Of a stretch of 64,000 nucleotides of DNA, positions 35,607 to 44,973 are shown piece by piece (the stretch's first letter is position 1; every line of letters starts with the position of its first letter). The position numbers and the translations under genes were made by a program. The stretch comes from REEB95 sp035648735 (GTDB lineage: Bacteria > Pseudomonadota > Alphaproteobacteria > ATCC43930 > CGMCC-115725), in NCBI GenBank assembly GCA_035648735.1, contig DASRKX010000120.1:1-64000 (forward strand). Direction: 5' to 3'. The notes beneath the pieces were generated by a model. It searched no databases and was not told the origin of the DNA. It saw only the letters and a list, made by a program, of their open reading frames with translations.

Positions 35607-37622
35607 ATGGGCTTCGCCTTCACCGCATCGCTGATCTGTGCCGGAGCGTTCGCCGCGCTTTTCCTGTTCACGCTGGCGCGCGGCAAGGTCACGCGCGAGG
35701 GCCGCTTCGTCCTCGCCGCATCGGCCGTCACCGCAGCCTGGGCGCTCGCGACCGCCTGGAGCGACGCACTGCCCAGCCTCTTGCCGGTGCTGGAAACCGC
35801 GCAGGGCCTGATCTGGCTGGCGCTGCTCGAGATGCTGTTGCGGCCGCAGGGCCGCGATGCGGCCCTGCCGGGGCTGCGGCGCATTGCGGTCATCGCCGGC
35901 GCCATTGCCGGCGCCTGCGTTCTCGCCGACGATTTGCTCCGTCTTACCGCTGCCGGGACGCTCGCCACCTCGCAGATCATCGCACGCGAGGGCATCGCCG
36001 TGGCCGGCTTGCTGCTGGTCGAGAATCTCTACCGCAACACCGAGCACAAACGGCTGTGGAACGTCGTGCCGCTGTGCATCGGGATCGGCAGCTTCTTCGC
36101 CTATCAGCTCTTCCTCTATGCCAACGCCCTGCTGATCGGCCACGTCAACCCGCTCTTCGCCGAGGCCCGGCCGGCCGCCGCCTGCCTTGCCGCGCCCTTT
36201 CTGGCGCTGACGCTGGCGCGCAACCGCGATTGGCGCATCGACATCCACATCTCCCGCCAGGTGGTATTTCACACCTTCACGCTCGTCGTCAGCGGCATCT
36301 TCCTGCTCGCGGTCGCAACGCTGGGCGCGGTGATGCACGAGGCCGGCGGCGCCTGGGGCCCGGCAGCGCAAGTCATCTCGCTCTTCGGCGCGGTGCTCGT
36401 GCTTGCCTTAGTACTGTCCTCGGGCGGCATCAAGGCACGGCTCAACTATCTCATTTCGCGCAATTTCTTCTCGCTGCGCTACGACTACCGCCTCGAGTGG
36501 ATGAACTTCATCGACATCCTGTCGGAGCGCGGCGATCGCGCCGATCTGCGCCAGCGCGTCATCCACGCCGTCGCCAACATCGTCGATTCGCCGCGCGGCG
36601 CGCTGTGGCTGAGCGACGGCAGCGGTTATCGCCCCGCGGCATTCTTCGACATGCGGCTGCCGGCGGGGCTTGCCGAGCCGGCCGATGGCGATTTCGTGCG
36701 GGGTTTTCGGGGCGGTGGTTGGATCCAGGAACTCGACAGCGGCAGCGCCGCACCGCCCTGGCGCGAAGCCGCGGATTTCTGGCTCGCCGTGCCGCTCATG
36801 CATCGCGCGACGATGATCGGCTTCATCACGTTGAGCCGGCCACGCGCGCCGCTCGACCTCAATTGGGAAAGCTATGAGCTGCTGCGCGCCGTATCGCGCC
36901 AGGCGGCGAGCTATATCTGCGAGGAGCGCGCCGCGCAGGAGCTGGCGGACGCAAGGGGATTCGAGGAATATGCCAGGCGCTTCGCCTTCGTCGGCCACGA
37001 CCTCAAGAACCTCGCCAGTCAGCTTCGCCTCGTTGCCGTCAACGCGCGACGCTTCGGCGACAATCCCGAATTCCGTGCCGACGCCTTCCGCACCATCGAG
37101 AGCTCGGTCACGCGCATGAACCGGCTGCTGACCCAGCTGAAGGCGAGCGGCGACGCGCCGGCGCCCACCATCAGCAGCGCGGCGCTGCTCATCGCCGAAG
37201 TGGTCGGCGCGCATAAGAACGGCGGCATCGCCATCCAGACGCGTCTCGAGGCGTCGGAAGCGCGCGTCGCCATCGCCGCCGACGATCTGCGTTCGGCGCT
37301 CAGCCATCTCGTCAGCAACGCCATCGAGGCCTCGCCCGACGGCGCAGCCGTCACCGTCGGCAACCGCGTCGCCGACGGCAAATGCATCATCGAAATCGTC
37401 GATCAGGGCCCCGGCATGGCGCCCGAGTTTATCCACCGGGAACTGTTCCGGCCGTTCCGCACCACCAAGGATGGCGGCTACGGCATCGGCGCCTATCAGA
37501 CCCGTGAGCTCATCCGCGCCGCCGGCGGTGAACTTGACGTCGTAAGCCAGCCCGGCGCCGGCACCACCATGCGCATCGTTCTCCCTCTAGCGAGCGAAGG
37601 AGCCGTCTCCTCGGCGGCATAG
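35607..37622 (+). CDS. prsK: XrtA system sensor histidine kinase PrsK
   Basis: A 671-aa membrane histidine kinase matching PrsK of exosortase-A systems. About eight helices occupy residues 1-270, then a GAF-like domain (about 310-440, HAVANIVDSPRGALWL, FWLAVPLMHRATMIGFITL). The phospho-acceptor is H464 in FVGHDLKNLASQL, a divergent H-box seen in this family, and the ATPase has LVSNAIEAS, DQGPGM and GYGIGAYQTRELI. The partner PrsR starts 4 nt downstream. In Zoogloea-type bacteria PrsK/PrsR activate PEP-CTERM genes with RpoN; the signal is unknown. ATG start 2 nt after the sugar transferase. Confidence 0.9.
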   Translation: MGFAFTASLICAGAFAALFLFTLARGKVTREGRFVLAASAVTAAWALATAWSDALPSLLPVLETAQGLIWLALLEMLLRPQGRDAALPGLRRIAVIAGAIAGACVLADDLLRLTAAGTLATSQIIAREGIAVAGLLLVENLYRNTEHKRLWNVVPLCIGIGSFFAYQLFLYANALLIGHVNPLFAEARPAAACLAAPFLALTLARNRDWRIDIHISRQVVFHTFTLVVSGIFLLAVATLGAVMHEAGGAWGPAAQVISLFGAVLVLALVLSSGGIKARLNYLISRNFFSLRYDYRLEWMNFIDILSERGDRADLRQRVIHAVANIVDSPRGALWLSDGSGYRPAAFFDMRLPAGLAEPADGDFVRGFRGGGWIQELDSGSAAPPWREAADFWLAVPLMHRATMIGFITLSRPRAPLDLNWESYELLRAVSRQAASYICEERAAQELADARGFEEYARRFAFVGHDLKNLASQLRLVAVNARRFGDNPEFRADAFRTIESSVTRMNRLLTQLKASGDAPAPTISSAALLIAEVVGAHKNGGIAIQTRLEASEARVAIAADDLRSALSHLVSNAIEASPDGAAVTVGNRVADGKCIIEIVDQGPGMAPEFIHRELFRPFRTTKDGGYGIGAYQTRELIRAAGGELDVVSQPGAGTTMRIVLPLASEGAVSSAA

Positions 37623-37626
37623 CACC

Positions 37627-38985
37627 ATGAAAGACAGCAAAATCTCCGTTCTTATCGTTGAGGACGATGACGGCATCGCGCGCCAGTTCAAATGGGCGCT
37701 CGCCGATTTCGAGACTGCCTTCGCCGGCAATCGCGAGGATGCGATCGCCGAGTTCCGGCGCGTCCGGCCGCAGGTCGTCGTGCTCGATCTGGGCCTGCCG
37801 CCCGACGCCGACGGCGCGGGCGAAGGCATGGCCGCGCTCGAGAGCATCCTCGCCATGGCGCCCGAGACCAAGATCATCATCGCCACCGGCAACGAAAGCC
37901 GCGACGTGGCACTGCGCGCCGTCCAGCTCGGCGCTTATGATTTCCATCAGAAGCCGGTCGATCTCGACCTGCTCAAGCTGATGATCCAGCGTGCCGCCAA
38001 GCTGCACGCGCTCGAGGCGGAGAATCGCCGCCTGCAGGAGCTGGCACCGCGTTCGCCGGTCGACGGCATCGTCGCCTCGAGCCCGCAGATGACCCGCGTC
38101 TTGCGCATGATCGAGAAGATCGCGCCCACGGATGTCGCAGTCCTCCTGCTCGGCGAAAGCGGCACCGGCAAGGAAGTGCTGGCGCAGGCCGTCCATCGCA
38201 TGAGCCCGCGCGTCAAGAAGCCTTTCGTCGCCATCAACTGCGCGGCAATCCCCGAGACCCTGCTGGAAAGCGAGCTCTTCGGGCACGAAAAAGGCGCCTT
38301 CACCGGCGCCATCAAGCAGACCATCGGCAAGATCGAAAGCGCCAGCGGCGGCACCCTCTTTCTCGATGAAATCGGGGACGTGCCCCTCCCCATGCAGGTG
38401 AAGCTGCTGCGCTTCCTGCAGGACCAGGTCGTCGAACGCGTCGGCGGTCACCGCCCGATCCAGGTCGACGTGCGCATCGTCTGCGCCACCAACCAGGATC
38501 TCGATCATTTGATCGGCACAGGCCGCTTCCGCGAAGATCTCTACTACCGCCTCAACGAGGTGCGCGTCACCGTGCCGCCGCTGCGCGAGCGCGAAGGCGA
38601 TCCGGTGTTGCTCGCCAATTTCTTCATCAACCGCTTCAACCAACAGTTCGGCCGCAAGCTCAAGGGCTTCGCATCGGACGCGCTTACCGCCATTGCCGTG
38701 CATCCGTGGCGCGGCAACGTGCGCGAACTCGAAAATCGCGTGAAGCGCGCGGTGGTGATGGCGGAAGGCGTTACCATCTCGGCCGCCGACCTCGAGCTCG
38801 CGCCGGCCGAGCTGCCTTTCGGCTCGCTCGACCTGCGTGAGGCGCGTGCACGCGCCGAACGCGGCGTCACCCAGATGGCCCTGGCGCAGAGCGGCGGCAA
38901 TCTTTCGCGTGCCGCCAAGCTGCTCGGCATCAGTCGGCCGACCCTCTATGGCCTGCTCGAAGGCCTCGGCCTCGAAGTCAATTGA
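37627..38985 (+). CDS. prsR: XrtA system sigma-54-dependent response regulator PrsR
   Basis: A 452-aa NtrC-type activator. Receiver with D54 in VVLDLGLP and lysine in FHQKPVD; AAA+ domain with Walker A GESGTGKE (176-183), the sigma-54 contact loop GAFTGA (223-228), Walker B GGTLFLDEIGD and HPWRGNVRELENR; C-terminal Fis-type helix-turn-helix (NLSRAAKLLGISRPTLYGLL). The intact GAFTGA means it should activate RpoN promoters. It is cotranscribed with prsK (4-nt gap). Target promoters are not evident in this window: the two GG/GC elements I found have the wrong spacing. Confidence 0.92.
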   Translation: MKDSKISVLIVEDDDGIARQFKWALADFETAFAGNREDAIAEFRRVRPQVVVLDLGLPPDADGAGEGMAALESILAMAPETKIIIATGNESRDVALRAVQLGAYDFHQKPVDLDLLKLMIQRAAKLHALEAENRRLQELAPRSPVDGIVASSPQMTRVLRMIEKIAPTDVAVLLLGESGTGKEVLAQAVHRMSPRVKKPFVAINCAAIPETLLESELFGHEKGAFTGAIKQTIGKIESASGGTLFLDEIGDVPLPMQVKLLRFLQDQVVERVGGHRPIQVDVRIVCATNQDLDHLIGTGRFREDLYYRLNEVRVTVPPLREREGDPVLLANFFINRFNQQFGRKLKGFASDALTAIAVHPWRGNVRELENRVKRAVVMAEGVTISAADLELAPAELPFGSLDLREARARAERGVTQMALAQSGGNLSRAAKLLGISRPTLYGLLEGLGLEVN

Positions 38986-39019
38986 ACCGCCACGCACGCC
39001 AGCTTCCGGGAGCATGACC

Positions 39020-41809
39020 ATGACCAAGTATTCGCCATTCATCCGCCGCACCCTGCCCTTCCTCGCCGCCTTTGGCGCCTTGGCCGTGGCGCCGGCCTTC
39101 GCCGCCACCGAATCCTATTCGGATTCGGCGCAGAAAATGATCGAGCAGGGCAATCTGAAGGGCGCCGCCATCGAGCTCCGCAACGCAGCGCACAACCAGC
39201 CGCAGAACGGAGATATCCATCTTCGGCTGGCGGCGATCTATTTACAGATCGGCAATATCCCCGCCGCCGAGGCCGAGGCGCGCACCGCGCTGACCCGCGG
39301 CGCCGATGAAGCGAAGGTGGCGCCGCTGCTGGCCGAGAGCCTGATGCGCTCGGCCAAATATGTTCAGTTGCTCAAGGAAATTCCGGTCGGCAACCGGCCG
39401 GCGGCGTCGGAAAGCGCGGTGCGGCTCTTCCGCGGCATGGCCTATCTCGGATTGCATCAGGTGCAGGACGCCGCGCCGCTGATCCAACAGGCGGAGCAAA
39501 TGGAGCCGGGCGCGGTCAATCCGAAGCTCGGCATGTCGCGCCTCCTGCTGCGCCAGAACCACCCCGATGAAGCCGAGAAAAAGATCGACGAGGCGTTGCA
39601 GCTCGAGCCGCACAACAGCCGCGCTATCTTGATGAAGGCGGAGTTCATGCGCCGGCACGGCAATGTCGACGGCGCAATCGCCGCCTATACCGACGTACTG
39701 CGTCGCGAGCCGCAGAATGCGCCGGCCATGCTTGGCCGCGCCAATATGGAAATCGCCAAGAACGCGCTCGACGCCGCGCAAAAGGACGTGCAGACGGTCA
39801 TCGCCGAATATCCGAGCAGCGGCGAAGCCCAGTACCTGCAAGCCCTCATCTATGCGCGCCGCGGCGACCTGAAGCAGGCGAGCGCCGTGCTCGAGAAGTC
39901 GAACAATCTGCTGGCCGACGTGCCGGCGGCGATGCTGTTGAGCGGCGCCGTCCAGTATTGGATGGGCCAGACCGCCCAGGCCGAAAGCAATTTGTCGCGC
40001 TTCAACGCCCGCGTTCCGAACACGCTGGCGGCGAAGCTTCTCGCCAGCATCGCGATGAAGCAGAACCAGCCGAAGAAGGCGCTGGCGCTGCTCGAGCCCT
40101 TTGTCCAGGCGCAGCCGAAAGATCCGGCCGCCTGGGCGATGCTCGCGGACGCCTATGTCGCCGTCGGCGACAACGGCAAGGCCTCGCAGGCGATCGACCG
40201 CGCCACGGCGCTCGACAACAAAAGCGACATGGTACTCGACACCGAACTGGCGGTGACCCGCTTCTCCAGCGGCCAGACCGACCTCGGTCTGCAACAGCTC
40301 GAAGATCTGTTCGGTCGCGACGGCGGCGCACCCATCGCCGGACCGGCGCTGGTCATCTCCGAATTGCGGGCCCATCATCTTGACGCCGCTTCGCGTGCCG
40401 CCGAGCAACTCGTCCAGGCGCGTCCCAACGACCTCGTGGCGGCCAATCTCCTGGGGCTGGTGCGGGTGTCGCAGGGCAACCTCGCGAACGCCGAAGGCAT
40501 CTTCAGCACGCTCTACAAGAAGCACCCCGAGTTCACTGTCGCGGGCCGCAACCTCGCCCAGGTTTATATGGGCGAAGGCCGGCCGGACGATGCGGCAAAT
40601 GTCTACCGCATGATGCTGGCACGCAATAATTCCGACATCGCCGCGCATGTGGCGCTTGCCGACATTCTGATCGCGACCCAGAACTACGACGCCGCGGTCA
40701 GCGAACTGCAAAAGGCGGCGGCGCTTGATCCCAGCTCGCCGCTCGCCAGCCTCAAGATCGCCGCCCTCTATGTCGGACAGAAGAACTGGCCCAAGGCGAT
40801 CGACACCATGCGGCCGCTGATGCAGCAATTCGCCAACACTTTCGACGTGCTCGACATGATGGGCGGCATCCAGTCGGAGATGGGCGACAAGGCGGCCGCC
40901 ATCGCCACCTACCATCGCGCCATCGACTCCAATTCCGGCTCGGCCGTCGCCTTCGACCGCTACGCCAATGCGCTGGCGGCGAACGGCGATTGGACAGGCG
41001 CCCGCGCCCAGTTGAAGCGCGCGGCCGCGATCGAGCCAAGCGTGCCGCTCTATCGCGAGGAGTTGGTCTATGCCGAGTTCAAGGTGGCCGGCAAGGACAG
41101 CGCCGCGGCGCTGGCGCGACAGCTCGTCAACGCCAATGACCCGCCTTCCCTGGCGACGCAATGGATGGCGGCGGTGCTGAACAAGGACGGCAAGCCCGCG
41201 GAAGCGTTGGCGCTACTCGCCGAATCCGAGCGCACGCATCCATCGGAAAACATCACCATCCAGCACGCCATGGTCCTCGTCCAATCGGGCGACGCGGCCA
41301 AGAGTGCGGTGCTGCTGCGCAGCTGGCTCAACGGCCATCCCAACGACATGGCGGCGCTCCACGCGCTCGCCGACGTGACGCTCAATGCGGGCGATTACGC
41401 CGGGGCACAGGATGCACTTGAGCGCATCCTCGCCAAGACGCCGGACGACGTGATCGTGCTGAACAACCTGGCGTGGATCTACCAGCGCTCGGGCGACCAG
41501 CGCGCGCATGAAGTGGCGGAACGCGCCTACCATCTCTCGCCGCTCTCACCGGCGGTGGCCGATACCTATGGCTGGGTACTGCTGTCCGAAGGCGACGTTC
41601 AGCAAGCCCTGCCGCATCTGCGGATGGCGAGCTACGGCATGCCGGACAACCCGTCCGTTCAATACCATCTGGCGGCGGCGCTCAGCCGCGCCGGCAACGG
41701 CGCCGGCGCCAAGCAGATCCTGCAAAAGGTCGTCGTCAACGACGCGAAGTTCGACGGCAAGCAGCAAGCGAGCGAGCTCTATCGCAGCCTGGGCGGCCGG
41801 GTGAACTAA
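39020..41809 (+). CDS. prsT: XrtA system TPR-repeat protein PrsT
   Basis: A 929-aa exported protein built almost entirely of tetratricopeptide repeats (about 20 units from residue 35 to the end), matching the PEP-CTERM TPR protein PrsT. Its role may be as a scaffold for polysaccharide assembly. The signal peptide is LPFLAAFGALAVAPAFA before ATESYS. Family members are usually lipoproteins; here I see no lipobox cysteine, so a cleaved periplasmic form is predicted. ATG 39020 has GGGAG at 7-nt spacing, whereas ATG 39014 is only 1 nt from it. Codes 35 nt after prsR and ends at a bidirectional terminator. Confidence 0.88.
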   Translation: MTKYSPFIRRTLPFLAAFGALAVAPAFAATESYSDSAQKMIEQGNLKGAAIELRNAAHNQPQNGDIHLRLAAIYLQIGNIPAAEAEARTALTRGADEAKVAPLLAESLMRSAKYVQLLKEIPVGNRPAASESAVRLFRGMAYLGLHQVQDAAPLIQQAEQMEPGAVNPKLGMSRLLLRQNHPDEAEKKIDEALQLEPHNSRAILMKAEFMRRHGNVDGAIAAYTDVLRREPQNAPAMLGRANMEIAKNALDAAQKDVQTVIAEYPSSGEAQYLQALIYARRGDLKQASAVLEKSNNLLADVPAAMLLSGAVQYWMGQTAQAESNLSRFNARVPNTLAAKLLASIAMKQNQPKKALALLEPFVQAQPKDPAAWAMLADAYVAVGDNGKASQAIDRATALDNKSDMVLDTELAVTRFSSGQTDLGLQQLEDLFGRDGGAPIAGPALVISELRAHHLDAASRAAEQLVQARPNDLVAANLLGLVRVSQGNLANAEGIFSTLYKKHPEFTVAGRNLAQVYMGEGRPDDAANVYRMMLARNNSDIAAHVALADILIATQNYDAAVSELQKAAALDPSSPLASLKIAALYVGQKNWPKAIDTMRPLMQQFANTFDVLDMMGGIQSEMGDKAAAIATYHRAIDSNSGSAVAFDRYANALAANGDWTGARAQLKRAAAIEPSVPLYREELVYAEFKVAGKDSAAALARQLVNANDPPSLATQWMAAVLNKDGKPAEALALLAESERTHPSENITIQHAMVLVQSGDAAKSAVLLRSWLNGHPNDMAALHALADVTLNAGDYAGAQDALERILAKTPDDVIVLNNLAWIYQRSGDQRAHEVAERAYHLSPLSPAVADTYGWVLLSEGDVQQALPHLRMASYGMPDNPSVQYHLAAALSRAGNGAGAKQILQKVVVNDAKFDGKQQASELYRSLGGRVN

Positions 41810-41833
41810 ATCCGCTCTGAGATCAGGAAAAAG

Positions 41834-41863
41834 CCGCGGGCCTAATTGCCCGCGGTCTTTTTT
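41834..41863. terminator. Bidirectional intrinsic terminator
   Basis: A perfect 8-bp stem CCGCGGGC/GCCCGCGG with loop CTAATT is followed by TCTTTTTT on the plus strand and, read on the minus strand, by GCTTTTT. It ends prsT transcription from the left and the WalW-like operon from the right; the minus-strand gene stop (41842-41844) lies inside the loop. Confidence 0.92.
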
Positions 41864-42972
41864 ATGGGCCGAAGCCCGGCGGTGCGCGGCTGATCGATGT
41901 CGAGCATGCGCTTGACCTCAAGCGGCGTGGTGAAGCGGCCCTTGATCTCGCCCGCGAAGAAATCGAGGAAGCCTTCCAGCGTCGCGAGGAAGCGCCCCAG
42001 ATCGTCTTCGGTGCGCACATAGGGCGCGCCGCCCGGCATCAGCGACGGGCTGTGATAGCTCAGATTGAAGATGCGCTGGCCGCGTGCCAATTGGCTGCGG
42101 ACAAGCCGCATCTGCTCTTCCAGGCTGTAGCCCTCGGGCGACAGGCCGATGCGCTCGATCAGCCGCAGGCGCGACGCAACCGCCTTGAATTTGAAGCGGT
42201 CGGCCAATTTGACGTCGAGCCAGGGATAGAGGGCGCGGTGGCGATCGCCCAGCAGCCCGACATGGCCGATGGTGAGCGGGATACCCAGCCGCCGCCCGTT
42301 CGGGCCGAAGCGGAAAGGATGGATGCCGAAGGCGGTGAAATCCGGACCGTGGCGCCGGGTCAGGTCGATCTCCGGCAGCACGCTGGCATCGATCTCATAG
42401 CCCATGCGATCGAGCAGGCCGAGGCTGCGCGGCCCGATGCCGTAGCGACCGGCACGGTAGACCAGCGGCTTGACGCCGAGATTGCGCTCAATGGCCGCGG
42501 TCAGCACCGTGAGCTTCTCGCGCTCGATCTCCGGCGTCAGGTTCCCCGGATAGGAGAGGATGTCGTTGACGTCCTCGACATAGGGCGGATTGACCCAGGG
42601 CTGCAGATGCGCGCCGATCTCGCAACGTGCATCGGCAAGAAATTCTCGCAGTGGACCGAAGCCGATACTGCGGCTGGCCACCGGATAGTCGACGACATAG
42701 GTCGGCTTGATGCCGTAGCGGTCGAAGATGCGTTGCGCCTTTTCCTGGTGCGCGATGTTGAGCACGCCGGTCGATTGGCGGCTGAACGGCTTCGACCAGT
42801 CGAACTCCTCCTCGGTGTCGATAATGATCTGCAGCAGTGGCGGCAGATCCGGGCGGATGGCGACCGGCCACAGCGTCTCGCCGAAGAAGGCAAAGGGCTT
42901 GGGCGCCGCGGCGGAAGCGGCCGGTGCGCGCCGCGACAGCGTGTGAACCGGGTTTTGGGTCAGGCTCGACAT
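41842..42972 (-). CDS. WalW-like polysaccharide deacetylase-fold protein
   Basis: A 376-aa protein related to WalW and to NodB-type carbohydrate esterases. The metal-binding first motif appears as IIIDTEEEFDW, followed by YVVDYPVASR, EIGAHLQPWVNPP (the HxxxH-like site) and YRAGRYGIG. The last part has LSYHSPSLMPGGAPY. It may deacetylate the glycan or only bind it. ATG 42972 with GGAG nine bases upstream is preferred; GTG 42987 in a GTGA overlap with the glycosyltransferase stop is possible. It is the last gene of a five-gene operon and its stop lies within the terminator loop. Confidence 0.78.
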   Translation of the reverse strand: MSSLTQNPVHTLSRRAPAASAAAPKPFAFFGETLWPVAIRPDLPPLLQIIIDTEEEFDWSKPFSRQSTGVLNIAHQEKAQRIFDRYGIKPTYVVDYPVASRSIGFGPLREFLADARCEIGAHLQPWVNPPYVEDVNDILSYPGNLTPEIEREKLTVLTAAIERNLGVKPLVYRAGRYGIGPRSLGLLDRMGYEIDASVLPEIDLTRRHGPDFTAFGIHPFRFGPNGRRLGIPLTIGHVGLLGDRHRALYPWLDVKLADRFKFKAVASRLRLIERIGLSPEGYSLEEQMRLVRSQLARGQRIFNLSYHSPSLMPGGAPYVRTEDDLGRFLATLEGFLDFFAGEIKGRFTTPLEVKRMLDIDQPRTAGLRPIKKTAGN

Positions 42973-42983
42973 CGGATCTCCTC

Positions 42984-44231
42984 TCACGCGATCGTCGTCG
43001 CGGCATTGGCCGCGGCGACGATGTCGTTGAACAGGTGCGTCAGGCCGGCAGTGGTCACCGCCCAGCCAAAGCCCTCGGCATAGCGGCGCGTGGCCGCACG
43101 CGACGGTGGCGCCTGGAACAACCGCGCGACGGCGGCGGCGACGCCGGCGGCGCTCAATTCATCCATCAGCACACCCGCCGCCGGATCGGCGACGATCTCG
43201 GGATTGCCCCAAGCGCGCGACGCCACCACCGGCGTGCCGCAGGCCATGGCTTCGTAGAGCACGTTGGCGATGCCCTCGCGCGACGAGGCAAGGATCAACG
43301 CGTCGGCGGCGCCGTAGAGCCGTGGCAAATCTTCGTGCGCCACCGCGCCGAGAAAGCGCACCCGCCCGGCGACGCCGAGCTCGCGCGCGAGCGTGTCGAG
43401 CCGGCCGTGCTCCGGGCCCGTGCCGGCGATGAGCAAGGTGGTCTCCGGCAGTCGGGGCAACGCCGCGATGACATGATGATGGCCCTTGCGCTCGATCAGA
43501 TGCCCGACCGAGAGCAGCACACGGCCCGAAACCAGAAGTGAAATACGCGCCGCATCGCGATCGAGCGGCCGAAAGAGCGCCAGATCGACCCCGTTGCGCA
43601 GCGTGACGATCTTTTCCGGAGCGACGCCGAGCCCGACAAGCGCTGTCTTGAGCGCTTCGGCGACGGTGACGATGGCCGCGGCGCGTTCGGCTGCCCAACA
43701 GAGCATGCGGCGCGGCAGAAGGTGCCGCGGAATCTGATTGACGTCGCTACCCCGCGCGGTAATGACCACCGGCTTGCCCAGGGCGCGGCCGAGCAGCACC
43801 GCGGCGACGCCGTCGGGATAGAAATAATGCGCGTCGATCACGTCGAAATCGCGCTCGACCTGAAGCCGGCGCAACACCGGCAAGGTCGCCCGGTAGAGCA
43901 GCAGGGGCGCCAGGCTCATGCCGATCCTCGGCAGCAGGGGATAGCGCGGATGGACGATCTCGATGCCATGCCGCGTCTCATCCCGCGGCACGGCCGCGAA
44001 GTGCGCATAGCGGCCAAAGCGCGGCTGCGTCGAGGGGAACCACGGCACCGGAGCGACGACGCGGCTTTCGGCGTTGCCGCCCGCCACCAGGTGACGCAGC
44101 CGGTTCTCGACGAAGATGCCATGCACCGGCATCGCCGCGTTGGGATAAAGCGTGGTGAAGGTGAGCAGCCGCAGCCGGCGGGACGCGGGCCCGCCGCCGG
44201 CATCCGGCGCGTATCGCTGATTGGCGCTCAT
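42984..44231 (-). CDS. Glycosyltransferase family 4
   Basis: A 415-aa GT-B retaining transferase, likely adding a sugar to the lipid-linked repeat unit at the cytosolic face of the membrane. The N-terminal lobe has LTFTTLYPNAAMPVHGIFVENR and VIDAHYFYPDG; the donor lobe has VTLRNGVDLALF, LLSVGHLIERKGHH, LLIAGTGPEHGRL, RVRFLGAVAHEDLP and the E-x7-E motif in SSREGIANVLYEAMACG. The donor is not predictable. ATG 44231 overlaps the methyltransferase stop (ATGA). Confidence 0.9.
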   Translation of the reverse strand: MSANQRYAPDAGGGPASRRLRLLTFTTLYPNAAMPVHGIFVENRLRHLVAGGNAESRVVAPVPWFPSTQPRFGRYAHFAAVPRDETRHGIEIVHPRYPLLPRIGMSLAPLLLYRATLPVLRRLQVERDFDVIDAHYFYPDGVAAVLLGRALGKPVVITARGSDVNQIPRHLLPRRMLCWAAERAAAIVTVAEALKTALVGLGVAPEKIVTLRNGVDLALFRPLDRDAARISLLVSGRVLLSVGHLIERKGHHHVIAALPRLPETTLLIAGTGPEHGRLDTLARELGVAGRVRFLGAVAHEDLPRLYGAADALILASSREGIANVLYEAMACGTPVVASRAWGNPEIVADPAAGVLMDELSAAGVAAAVARLFQAPPSRAATRRYAEGFGWAVTTAGLTHLFNDIVAAANAATTIA

Positions 44232-44965
44232 CGGTCGGAACCCATGGCGGCAGTAGAGCCCGTCATGCTTAAGGAGCGTTTAAGCGGCGCCGCGACGATG
44301 ACCGTGGCCTCGCTCAGCACCGGCAGGACGCGGTGGCGCCGGATCTCGCGCCATCCCGCCGCCTCGAGCATGGCAGCCATTTCCGCGTTGGTAACCGGGA
44401 AGGCTGCCGGATTCTGGAAGAGCCCGAGCCGGCGCTTCACCGCGCGGCGCAGGCGCTGAAAGGGCGTCGTGATCCCCTGCGTCAGGATCAGGCGCGCATC
44501 GGCCGTTGCCGCCATCGCGGCGATCATTGCCGCTTGCTCGGCGAGCGGAAAATGCATGAGGAAGCGCGCCGACAGCACGGCGTGAAAACGCCGGCGGCCG
44601 GCGGTCATGGCGCCGATATCGGACACCTCGACGGTGAAGCGGTCGCCGAAATGGCCGAGCCGCGCCCGCGCGACGTCGAGCATGGCAGACGAGATGTCGA
44701 TGCCGTGCACGGTGAAGCCGGATTCGAGCAAGACTTCGGCGAGGCGGCCGGTGCCGCACGGCACATCGGCAATGCGGCTGCCCGGCGGCAGGCCAACGAG
44801 GGCGCGGCGCAGCGCCCGCTTATCGAAAAAGTTGAATAGCCGACCGGCCACGCTGGAGAAGCGCGCGCGATCATAATCGGTCGCGACATCCGCATTCTGG
44901 TAATGCCGCGTCGGATCCCATTCCTTGCCGTAACGTGCGTTGGCGTAAGGCGTGCGCTCGTCCAT
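44228..44965 (-). CDS. Class I SAM-dependent methyltransferase in glycan operon
   Basis: A 245-aa methyltransferase with the SAM-binding IADVPCGTGRLAEVLLESG (motif I), GIDISSAMLDVAR, and VSDIGAM, in the UbiE/Methyltransf_11-25 style. The N-terminal KEWDPTRHYQNADVATDYD is typical of methyltransferases beside sugar genes. It may O-methylate the polysaccharide or its lipid carrier; this is inferred from context. ATG 44965 begins MDERTPYAN; the frame is open further into the kinase gene but without homology. It starts 8 nt after the APH-like gene stop and overlaps the GT4 gene by 4 nt. Confidence 0.85.
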   Translation of the reverse strand: MDERTPYANARYGKEWDPTRHYQNADVATDYDRARFSSVAGRLFNFFDKRALRRALVGLPPGSRIADVPCGTGRLAEVLLESGFTVHGIDISSAMLDVARARLGHFGDRFTVEVSDIGAMTAGRRRFHAVLSARFLMHFPLAEQAAMIAAMAATADARLILTQGITTPFQRLRRAVKRRLGLFQNPAAFPVTNAEMAAMLEAAGWREIRRHRVLPVLSEATVIVAAPLKRSLSMTGSTAAMGSDR

Positions 44966-44973
44966 GTCATCCC

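Noticed and set aside
39242..41161. 639-codon minus-strand frame opposite prsT
   Set aside because: Arg/His/Gly-rich shadow of the TPR gene; TPR periodicity on the plus strand is clear.
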